Shown here: positions 24,845-29,874 of the stretch, piece by piece
How the letters are laid out: the number at the start of each line of letters is the position of its first letter
Numbering within the stretch: the stretch's first letter is position 1
Source of the DNA: a virus
DNA: 29,874 nt
IMG/VR virus record: IMGVR_UViG_3300047381_001046
Location: 1-29,874 of that record
Reading direction: 5' to 3' (one strand)
Notes under the pieces: model-generated
What the model was told of the DNA's origin: nothing
The model's database searches: none
Seen by the model: only the letters and a program-made list of their open reading frames with translations
Made by a program: the position numbers and the translations under genes

Positions 24845-24860
24845 TAAACTATAATATAAT
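24834..24860 (+). promoter_or_regulatory. Candidate sigma70-type promoter of the HD-domain gene
   Basis: TTGACA (24834-24839, within the last codons of the glycosyltransferase gene) is followed after 15 bases by a perfect TATAAT (24855-24860); an earlier TATAAT overlaps at 24850-24855. Both hexamers are perfect but the spacing is short. Only nine bases separate the -10 box from the ATG at 24870, so the transcript would be nearly leaderless. No Shine-Dalgarno is present. Confidence 0.5.
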
Positions 24861-24869
24861 CTTTTCTGT

Positions 24870-25538
24870 ATGAATTATACCGAAAAGCAACTTGAAGAAA
24901 ATTACACAAAATTTTTGCAATTTATTGAAAATACCTTTGAAGGAGAACGGCAACAAAAGTTACTTCATATGTTCGGAACTGATGACGGGTGTCTTGGTTT
25001 ACGTGCATTAGTATCACCTGCAAGTAGCATTGACAGATTTCACAACGCATATGACGGAGGTTATATAGACCATGTATTAGGTGTGTGCAAAACTGTAAAG
25101 GGAGTCAAAGTTTTACTACAAAGCATAGGTGCAAATATAGACTTTACAGATGACGAAATGATGTTCGCAGCCTTCAACCATGATCTAGGTAAACTTGGTT
25201 CACTTGACGGAGAGCAATACCAACACAATGATAGTGAGTGGCATCGTAAGAACCAAGGAAAGTTGTATAACATTAATCCTGACATTCACTGGATGTCTGT
25301 CACAGATAGATCAATATGGTTACTTCAGCATTTTGAAATCAAAATTACCGAGAAAGAGTTCCTTGGAATAAAACTATCCGATGGAATGTATGATGAAGCA
25401 AATCCTCAGTACCTAAAAGCATTTTCAAAGGAAGTTGGACTAAAAACAGAACTTCCAAGAGTTATTCACTGGGCAGATCACATGACCTGTTTGGCAGAAA
25501 AGTCAAATATGGACAACATAATGAAGTTTAATCCATAG
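24870..25538 (+). CDS. HD-domain metal-dependent phosphohydrolase
   Basis: The 222-residue protein has the HD-superfamily metal ligands: His68 in GGYIDHVLG, the His104-Asp105 pair in AFNHDLGKLG, then later histidines in LLQHFEI and a WADH segment near the C-terminus. HD enzymes hydrolyse phosphate esters of nucleotides or nucleic acids. It may act on nucleotides or a signalling molecule during infection. Members with this general layout occur in large phages. Substrate unknown. Confidence 0.82.
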   Translation: MNYTEKQLEENYTKFLQFIENTFEGERQQKLLHMFGTDDGCLGLRALVSPASSIDRFHNAYDGGYIDHVLGVCKTVKGVKVLLQSIGANIDFTDDEMMFAAFNHDLGKLGSLDGEQYQHNDSEWHRKNQGKLYNINPDIHWMSVTDRSIWLLQHFEIKITEKEFLGIKLSDGMYDEANPQYLKAFSKEVGLKTELPRVIHWADHMTCLAEKSNMDNIMKFNP

Positions 25539-25541
25539 TTC

Positions 25542-25570
25542 TTGACTTTTTTATATATTATAAGTATATT
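25542..25570 (+). promoter_or_regulatory. Candidate sigma70-type promoter of hsp20
   Basis: TTGACT (25542-25547) is separated by 17 bases from TATATT (25565-25570). Transcription would start near 25577 and give a leader of about 73 bases before the ATG at 25650, in contrast to the nearly leaderless promoters nearby. It follows the HD gene directly. Confidence 0.5.
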
Positions 25571-25577
25571 TATTTTT

Positions 25578-25649
25578 AGAGTAATGCTCAAATGAGGTTA
25601 TTCTACGGATGCCCAAAACGGGATTCGTAACTAAAATAGGATAAATAAA
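25578..25649 (+). promoter_or_regulatory. Structured hsp20 leader, candidate RNA thermometer or switch
   Basis: Read by hand, the segment TTATTC (25598-25603) can pair with GGATAA (25639-25644), which contains the Shine-Dalgarno AGGA. Between them TACGGAT plus CCC (25604-25614) pair with GGG plus ATTCGTA (25620-25629), ten pairs with one bulged G at 25611 and an AAAAC loop. Alternatively TTATTCT (25598-25604) pairs with the upstream AGAGTAA (25578-25584), freeing the ribosome site. The layout is like Hsp20 thermometers in bacteria, but no energy calculation was possible. Confidence 0.45.
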
Positions 25650-26147
25650 ATGAAAAACTACGGATATAATAAGTCCAATGGAACAGGACTTGGTAAACAC
25701 GTTCCAAATTTAAGAGACGAATTTTTAACTCCATTCGACTCTATTTTTGACAAAATGGTCAATCAAGCATTTCCAAACTTCGGACAAGAATTCGGAGTAA
25801 ACTTTTTTGGAAATAGTTCATACCCAAGAGTAAATGTTGCGGACACCAGCAAAGAAGTAAGAATTGAAGCAGAAATTGCAGGTCTTGGAAAGGAAGATGT
25901 ATCTGTTGAATATGAAGACGGACTGCTCACAATATCAGGTGACAAAAAAACTGAGATTGAAGATCCAGATGTAAAATATGTTTACAAGGAACTTAAAAGG
26001 TCATCATTTAAAAGGTCGTTCAAGGTTGATGATGCAACATTGAATGTTAATAAGATTTCCGCAAAGTTTGACAATGGGATTCTTAATGTTACTATTCCAA
26101 AGAAGGAAGTAATTGAAACAAAAGCAAAGAAGGTTAAAATTCTTTAA
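25650..26147 (+). CDS. hsp20: Hsp20 small heat-shock protein
   Basis: The 165-residue protein has an N-terminal arm (residues 1-55, Asn/Phe-rich) and an alpha-crystallin domain (about 58-155) with PRVNVADTSKEVRIEAEIAG, VSVEYEDGLLTISGDKK and AKFDNGILNVTIPKK, ending in a VKIL tail that fits the I/V-x-I/V assembly motif. It is an ATP-independent chaperone that holds unfolding proteins. It is a common auxiliary gene of marine T4-like phages. It has its own promoter, structured leader and terminator, so it looks like a single-gene transcription unit. Confidence 0.95.
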   Translation: MKNYGYNKSNGTGLGKHVPNLRDEFLTPFDSIFDKMVNQAFPNFGQEFGVNFFGNSSYPRVNVADTSKEVRIEAEIAGLGKEDVSVEYEDGLLTISGDKKTEIEDPDVKYVYKELKRSSFKRSFKVDDATLNVNKISAKFDNGILNVTIPKKEVIETKAKKVKIL

Positions 26148-26176
26148 TTAATTAACTTAAACAACTTAAAAATAAA

Positions 26177-26203
26177 AGGGGGTAAATTTTACCCTCTTTT
26201 TTT
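26177..26203 (+). terminator. Intrinsic terminator after hsp20
   Basis: AGGGGGTA (26177-26184) pairs with TACCCTCT (26190-26197) across an AATTT loop, eight pairs including one G-T, followed by seven T. It lies 29 bases after the hsp20 stop. Confidence 0.85.
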
Positions 26204-26281
26204 ATAACTATATTATATTTATACACATAATAATGTATGTTGGTAGGATTACGAAAATAGAAAAGGGAGATATGTATTAAT

Positions 26282-27376
26282 ATGAAGTTATTTACTGCTA
26301 TTATAGGCGGACTCGCACTTGCAGTAGCAGGAACGGCTGCTTTCTTTTCTGTACGAGGTATTGGTTTATTATTTGCAGGTGCGGCCATTGCAGCCATGGT
26401 TATGGCGGGAGTTCTTGAAGCAGGAAAACTTGCAATGACTTCTTTTTTGTATCGTTATTGGGAAAGAATTCCAAGAATGTTAAAATGGTATTGTACAATT
26501 GCAGTTGTAGTTTTGATCGGAATTACCTCGTTGGGTATTTATGGATTTTTAAGTGATGCTTACGATGACACACGATCAAGAGTGGAAATGCATGAAAATA
26601 ACATAGAAACACTTAACAAAGAAATAGTAGTTATCGAAACAGAGATTGAAACACTTAAAAATACAGATGTTACGGTAGAAGATAAAAAAACCGAAACAAT
26701 AGCTGGGTTTCAAAAGATATATGATGATTTTGTAGCCGATGGAAGAAAAAGACAAGAAGCACTTGCTAATAGAAACAAAACTGACACAGAAGCAAGAGGT
26801 CTTCGTAGACAACAATTAATGGATCGTCTTGCGGTATTGGACAAATCAAAAAGTGAATTAGAATCAAAGGGTGGTGGGTTATTTAGTAACAACAAAAAGA
26901 AAATAGAAGAATTAAGAGTAGCACAACAACCTGAAAGAGATTCTATCGCAAAATCATTATCAGCAATAACAGACGAAGAAACTTCCGCAACAAAATCATA
27001 TAATGATGCTCTTGCAAAGATTGATGATCAGATTTCAAGTGAATACGACAAATTTGTGGAAAAAGTAAATGGTCTTCGTGACACAACAAACGATTTGGAT
27101 AATGTGACTATTATAGAAGACAAATACGACAAAATAAAAGAAAACCAAGCAGAGATACTTAAGGAAAAAGAAGGAATTCGTGCAACTGATATTGGTAGTT
27201 TTCGTTTTATTGCAGAATCATTTGGAATGCCAGTAGATCAAGTTGTAAAGTGGTTTATCATTGTAATTGTTTTGGTATTTGATCCTGTCGCAGTTGCACT
27301 TGTGTTGGCATACAATATAATGGTAGGTGGAAAAATGACTCTCGGAGAAGAGTTACCGAAAAAAAAAATTGGATAG
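26282..27376 (+). CDS. Membrane protein with a long coiled coil (possible N-part of a frameshift fusion)
   Basis: The 364-residue protein has two hydrophobic helices near the N-terminus (about 3-22 and 26-46), a third at 68-90, a long charged coiled-coil-like region (about 95-310, rich in Glu/Lys with [20 protein letters not shown]), and a fourth helix at about 322-348 ([13 protein letters not shown]). The basic loop between helices 2 and 3 suggests the coiled coil lies outside the cytoplasm, by the positive-inside rule. GGGAG precedes the ATG. The gene ends PKKKIG just after a ten-A run that would allow a -1 shift into the following repeat ORF. Function is unknown; membrane- or envelope-associated structure is likely. 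Confidence 0.8.
   Translation: MKLFTAIIGGLALAVAGTAAFFSVRGIGLLFAGAAIAAMVMAGVLEAGKLAMTSFLYRYWERIPRMLKWYCTIAVVVLIGITSLGIYGFLSDAYDDTRSRVEMHENNIETLNKEIVVIETEIETLKNTDVTVEDKKTETIAGFQKIYDDFVADGRKRQEALANRNKTDTEARGLRRQQLMDRLAVLDKSKSELESKGGGLFSNNKKKIEELRVAQQPERDSIAKSLSAITDEETSATKSYNDALAKIDDQISSEYDKFVEKVNGLRDTTNDLDNVTIIEDKYDKIKENQAEILKEKEGIRATDIGSFRFIAESFGMPVDQVVKWFIIVIVLVFDPVAVALVLAYNIMVGGKMTLGEELPKKKIG
27359..27376 (+). other. Candidate -1 slippery site (ten A) joining the membrane protein to the repeat ORF
   Basis: The zero frame reads CCG AAA AAA AAA ATT GGA TAG. Slipping back one base on the A-run continues as AAT TGG ATA GAT AAC into the Pro/Thr repeat frame, which has no in-frame ATG, GTG or TTG between this run and the GTG at 27430. 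The A-run spans 27359-27368. No strong downstream hairpin was found by eye. Transcriptional slippage or a sequencing indel would look the same. Confidence 0.5.
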
Positions 27377-27429
27377 ATAACTTACCATTTGCTGATAAAT
27401 TTCAAGAAGAAGGTGATTTTATAGAGGAT

Positions 27430-28131
27430 GTGGTTGAAGAAACTCCAACTCCTACACCAACTACATCCCCTACACAGACCGAGACACCGACTCCAAGTCC
27501 ATCTCAAACTCCAACTGAGACACCAACTCCAAGTCCATCTCAAACTCCAACCGAGACACCAACTCCAAGTCCATCTCAAACTCCAACCGAGACACCAACT
27601 CCAAGTCCAACCGAGACACCAACTCCAAGTCCATCTCATACTCCAACCGAGACACCGACTCCAAGTCCTACTGAGACACCGACTCCAAGTCCATCTCAAA
27701 CTCCAACCGAGACACCGACTCCAAGTCCTACTGAGACACCGACTCCAAGTCCATCTCAAACTCCAACCGAAACACCAACTCCAAGTCCATCTCAAACTCC
27801 AACCGAGACACCAACTCCAAGTCCATCTCAAACTCCAACCAGCACCCCAACTCCTACTCCAACTCCAAAGATAACACCGTCACCGATAATAGAAAACACA
27901 AAGATAAAAAAAGAGGATGAGAATGTAATTTCAACACCAATGTACGACACCGAACCTGAATCCAAAGGACCTTATTATGTGCCTTGGAAAAAAAGTTCAA
28001 TGGAGGCGCATAGTAAATATTTTGCAAAAACAATATACAAAAATAATAAAGGATATATACCAAATAGTACTCTTGGAAATGTACCAACCGAAGAAAAAAA
28101 AGAAGAATCTGACAATAAAGATGGTAAATAA
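27430..28131 (+). CDS. Pro/Thr/Ser-rich repeat protein, probably the C-part of a frameshift fusion
   Basis: The frame is open from 27367 with no ATG; the only conventional start is a GTG at 27430, with AGAGGA too close to serve as a good Shine-Dalgarno. Residues 15-145 or so are [12 protein letters not shown]-type repeats, rigid and extended, a classic O-glycosylation-type or stalk sequence. The C-terminal 80 residues are non-repetitive ([20 protein letters not shown] and a Lys/Glu-rich end). Read from the slippery A-run instead, it adds 254 residues to the membrane protein, giving about 616 in all. As a stand-alone gene it is poorly initiated. Confidence 0.6.
   Translation: MVEETPTPTPTTSPTQTETPTPSPSQTPTETPTPSPSQTPTETPTPSPSQTPTETPTPSPTETPTPSPSHTPTETPTPSPTETPTPSPSQTPTETPTPSPTETPTPSPSQTPTETPTPSPSQTPTETPTPSPSQTPTSTPTPTPTPKITPSPIIENTKIKKEDENVISTPMYDTEPESKGPYYVPWKKSSMEAHSKYFAKTIYKNNKGYIPNSTLGNVPTEEKKEESDNKDGK
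27481..27840 (+). repeat. Tandem repeat encoding the Pro/Thr/Ser tract
   Basis: The tract consists of eight 36-base units and three 24-base units, each beginning GAGACACC or GAAACACC and exactly in frame, 360 bases in all. Order by length: 36, 36, 36, 24, 36, 24, 36, 24, 36, 36, 36. The 24-base units lack the CATCT/CAAACT stretch and encode ETPTPSPT; the 36-base units encode [12 protein letters not shown] (one has H for Q). The high identity suggests recent expansion by slippage or recombination. It is also why a Trp-rich reverse-strand frame appears here. Confidence 0.95.
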
Positions 28132-28143
28132 ATTACTTAAATA

Positions 28144-28173
28144 TTGACAAATCAACTATTTAATGGTTATTAT
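28144..28173 (+). promoter_or_regulatory. Candidate sigma70-type promoter before the small membrane protein gene
   Basis: TTGACA (28144-28149) is followed after 18 bases by TATTAT (28168-28173). Only seven bases lie between the -10 box and the ATG at 28181, and no Shine-Dalgarno is present. Confidence 0.45.
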
Positions 28174-28180
28174 TTAAAAT

Positions 28181-28432
28181 ATGACTGTGTATATTTTTAG
28201 TGGATTGGTATTAGTAGTTCTTATTTTATTGTATATAATTTTTAATTTATATAGAAAAGTTTCGGTATACGAAGAATGGACAATTGAAACACTAAGCGAA
28301 CTAAACTCTACAGTTGAAAAGTGGAAAGAGGTAGATAGTAAGCAACTATTTGAAAAAGATGACGAAGTCGGAGTCATCTTTGATGAACTCAATACAACAA
28401 TTAAAAACCTAGAGAAAAGGCTAGACAATTAA
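28181..28432 (+). CDS. Small membrane protein
   Basis: The 83-residue protein has one N-terminal hydrophobic helix (IFSGLVLVVLILLYIIFNLY, residues 5-24) and a charged, helical C-terminal part containing FEKDDEVGVIFDELN, a segment that looks conserved in T4-like marine phages, as far as I can recall. It is probably inserted in the inner membrane with its tail in the cytoplasm. The stop overlaps the ATG of the sigma-factor gene by one base, so both may be made together. Function unknown. Confidence 0.72.
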   Translation: MTVYIFSGLVLVVLILLYIIFNLYRKVSVYEEWTIETLSELNSTVEKWKEVDSKQLFEKDDEVGVIFDELNTTIKNLEKRLDN

Positions 28433-29163
28433 TGGAAGAAGTAAAATTCAAGAAAAAAAGAAAACCAAGATCAAAAAACAAAAAGATATATTTCTCACAA
28501 GATACAGAAGATGCAATTGTAGAATACAATAACTCAGATGATGTAAATTTTAGGAATAACATATATAATGAAAGAATAAGTTATGCATTTGATAAACTTG
28601 CAGAAAATATTTTAAATACATTTAAGTTTTCCTATTTTCAATGTAGTCATGAAGAAGTACAACAGGAAGTTGTCAGTAATTTAGTAAGTAACATACACAA
28701 GTATAAACAAGGAAACGGAAAAGCATTTTCTTATTTTAGTATAATTGCAAAGAATTTTTTAATTTTATATAACAACGGAAACTATAAAAAATTTAAAAGA
28801 CACGAAAGTGTTGATGATGAAGAAATAATTTACGAAAAGAAAGAACTTACAATCAACCCAAAGAGTGAGACTCATAAAAAAGAACTAAGTGAGTTTGTTT
28901 CATTAATGATTGAATATTACGACAAAAACTTAGAAAGATTATTTAAAAAGCAAAATGAATTAAAAATAGCGTGTGCAGTAATTGAAATATTCAGAAGAAG
29001 TGATTCAATAGAAAATTTTAATAAAAAAGCACTTTATCTTTATATAAGAGAAATGACAGATTGCAAAACACAGAATATTACAAAGGTGGTAAATAAAATG
29101 AAAGATATCCAGTCTCAGTTAACACGATCATATATTGATAAAGGTTATATTGATATGGATTAA
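28432..29163 (+). CDS. T4 gp55-like late-promoter sigma factor
   Basis: The 243-residue protein has a very basic N-terminus (FKKKRKPRSKNKKIYF) and a sigma region 2-like core around residues 45-125: ISYAFDKLAENILNTFKF, CSHEEVQQEVVSNLVSNI, then KAFSYFSIIAKNFLI. This order of a helical core, E-x2-QE motif, GxAxSY and IAxN follows T4 gp55, the late sigma factor that directs host RNA polymerase to phage late promoters together with the sliding clamp. The C-terminal half is poorly conserved. It is coupled to the upstream membrane-protein gene. Confidence 0.68.
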   Translation: MEEVKFKKKRKPRSKNKKIYFSQDTEDAIVEYNNSDDVNFRNNIYNERISYAFDKLAENILNTFKFSYFQCSHEEVQQEVVSNLVSNIHKYKQGNGKAFSYFSIIAKNFLILYNNGNYKKFKRHESVDDEEIIYEKKELTINPKSETHKKELSEFVSLMIEYYDKNLERLFKKQNELKIACAVIEIFRRSDSIENFNKKALYLYIREMTDCKTQNITKVVNKMKDIQSQLTRSYIDKGYIDMD

Positions 29164-29209
29164 CTTTCATTCAATACCATAAAAAATATATACATCTATA
29201 TTTATATTT

Positions 29210-29614
29210 ATGGATTCTGACACCGAAATTTTTAAGGGAAAAACATTCTCTTCACTTGTAAAAGACATATACTTTAACTCCAACCACAAAAAAGAGCAAA
29301 TCAACCAGTTAATTAAAGATTTGCGTGAAATGGTAAAGGATATAGGTTCTGCTACTGTAATTGCACCTATGATAAAGGACTATATAGATGTTGGTGTTAA
29401 AAACGATGATCAACTCGTTAAATTGTCTGCCGTTTTAACTAGATTTATTAACGGAACATCCTCCTCATCGGATGAGGTGGGTGGAAGTGGTATGCTAACA
29501 GACATTGAAAAAGAAGAACTATTAAATAATGTAAAAAAAGAGTTAAATGATTTAGAAGAAAAATCAGCAAGTATTGATAAACAAATAAAACAATCAAAGG
29601 ATGGCATACAGTAA
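29210..29614 (+). CDS. Conserved small T4-like phage protein of unknown function
   Basis: The 134-residue protein has an N-terminal helical domain (FKGKTFSSLVKDIYFNSNHK, then LIKDLREMVKDI), followed by a conserved-looking IAPMIKDYIDVGVKNDDQL stretch and a coiled-coil C-terminus (about 95-130). Proteins of this type lie next to baseplate genes in T4-like marine phages, as I recall, without a defined role. It overlaps the next gene by 14 bases. No Shine-Dalgarno is visible before its ATG. Confidence 0.7.
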   Translation: MDSDTEIFKGKTFSSLVKDIYFNSNHKKEQINQLIKDLREMVKDIGSATVIAPMIKDYIDVGVKNDDQLVKLSAVLTRFINGTSSSSDEVGGSGMLTDIEKEELLNNVKKELNDLEEKSASIDKQIKQSKDGIQ

Positions 29615-29874
29615 ATTTATAAAAAAATCTGTGACCAAAGAAGTTGGCACAAACCACTTGATGACTGCCAGAAGAGCATTTTCAGGTACACCAGATTCTG
29701 TCCAATTTTACGAACTCGAACCGGCGGTTGTTCTTGATATAATTCGGGATGAAAATCATCCTGTGTTTAAAGATAAAAAAACTTGTCCTAAAATAACTGA
29801 ACTGGAATGGCCAAAGGGATATAACGACAAAGAAAAACCGGATTATTCATGGATAGGTAGAATAAAAGCAAGAG
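29601..29874 (+). CDS. Baseplate-type protein, possibly gp5-like, C-terminus beyond the window
   Basis: The frame opens at ATG 29601 (MAYSKFIKKSVTKEVGTNHL) and has 91 codons before the window ends. FYELEPAVVLDIIRDENHPV followed later by YSWIGRIKAR is the pattern at the N-terminal OB-fold of gp5/VgrG-type baseplate hub proteins in T4-like marine phages. AAAGG sits directly before the ATG. It overlaps the previous gene by 14 bases. Identity is provisional because most of the protein is missing. Confidence 0.5.
   Translation, partial: MAYSKFIKKSVTKEVGTNHLMTARRAFSGTPDSVQFYELEPAVVLDIIRDENHPVFKDKKTCPKITELEWPKGYNDKEKPDYSWIGRIKAR

Noticed and set aside
27382-27831. Trp/Arg/Ser-rich minus-strand frame
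   Set aside because: It is the reverse complement of the tandem Pro/Thr repeat; its repetitive composition follows from the repeat.
27481-27840. CRISPR-like array
   Set aside because: Units are directly tandem, in frame and without variable spacers.
27428-27874. His/Leu/Gln-rich plus-strand frame with an ATG
   Set aside because: An alternative frame of the same repeat; the Pro/Thr frame continues past the repeat into normal sequence and joins the upstream gene by a -1 shift.
17350-29206. TATTTAT motifs upstream of several genes as a phage late promoter
   Set aside because: Present at 17350-17357, 19153-19159, 19180-19186, 25567-25573, 26216-26222 and 29199-29205, but spacing to the ATG varies widely and the genome is AT-rich; chance is likely.
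1-29874. tRNA genes, integrase or insertion sequences
   Set aside because: Intergenic gaps are short and none shows a cloverleaf, and no recombinase or transposase motifs were found.

Overview
This AT-rich window looks like part of a large, lytic, T4-like marine myovirus (Caudoviricetes). The evidence is a PhoH-family ATPase, an Hsp20 small heat-shock protein, fibre-like structural proteins, a T4 gp55-like late sigma factor and the start of a gp5-like baseplate protein, combined with a large block of sugar and glycosyltransferase genes. I saw no bacterial housekeeping genes, integrase, insertion sequence, CRISPR array, rRNA or tRNA. The host cannot be determined from the sequence.

The window has two divergent arms that meet in a short spacer at 18008-18049. 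The left arm (18007 down to 1, minus strand) is metabolic. From promoter-proximal to distal it holds a Cys-rich zinc-binding-type protein, a ribbon-helix-helix-like protein, two GT4-type glycosyltransferases, a phage protein of unknown function, three GT-A glycosyltransferases, a lipoprotein-like membrane protein, a shortened UDP-sugar 6-dehydrogenase, a DHH phosphoesterase, a sulfotransferase, a possible 41-residue ORF, a mannose-type cupin, a cytidylyltransferase-fold enzyme, an NAD-dependent sugar epimerase and an asparagine synthetase. It ends in a tightly overlapping four-gene cassette: 2-hydroxyacid dehydrogenase, Asp/Asn-hydroxylase-type oxygenase, PLP-dependent enzyme and an unrecognised protein cut by the window edge. 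Many neighbours overlap by ATGA or by 13-20 bases, which suggests translational coupling.

The right arm (18050 to the end, plus strand) is structural and regulatory. It holds a small UVR-like protein, PhoH, two large fibre-like proteins that share a module, a small protein between them, another GT-A glycosyltransferase, an HD-domain protein, Hsp20, a four-helix membrane/coiled-coil protein followed by a Pro/Thr-rich repeat ORF, a small membrane protein, the gp55-like sigma factor, a conserved small protein and the first 91 codons of a baseplate-type protein.

The left arm reads as a phage-encoded route to activated and modified sugars (oxidised, epimerised, possibly sulfated) plus the enzymes that transfer them. 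The target could be the virion, the host envelope or DNA; the sequence does not decide this. The strongest unusual signals are: (i) a ten-A slippery run eight bases before the end of the membrane-protein gene, positioned so that a -1 shift fuses it to the start-less Pro/Thr repeat ORF; (ii) a structured leader before hsp20 in which one segment can pair either with the ribosome-binding site or with an upstream segment; (iii) the four-gene cassette at the left end; (iv) good sigma70-type promoters lying almost on the start codons of genes without Shine-Dalgarno sequences.
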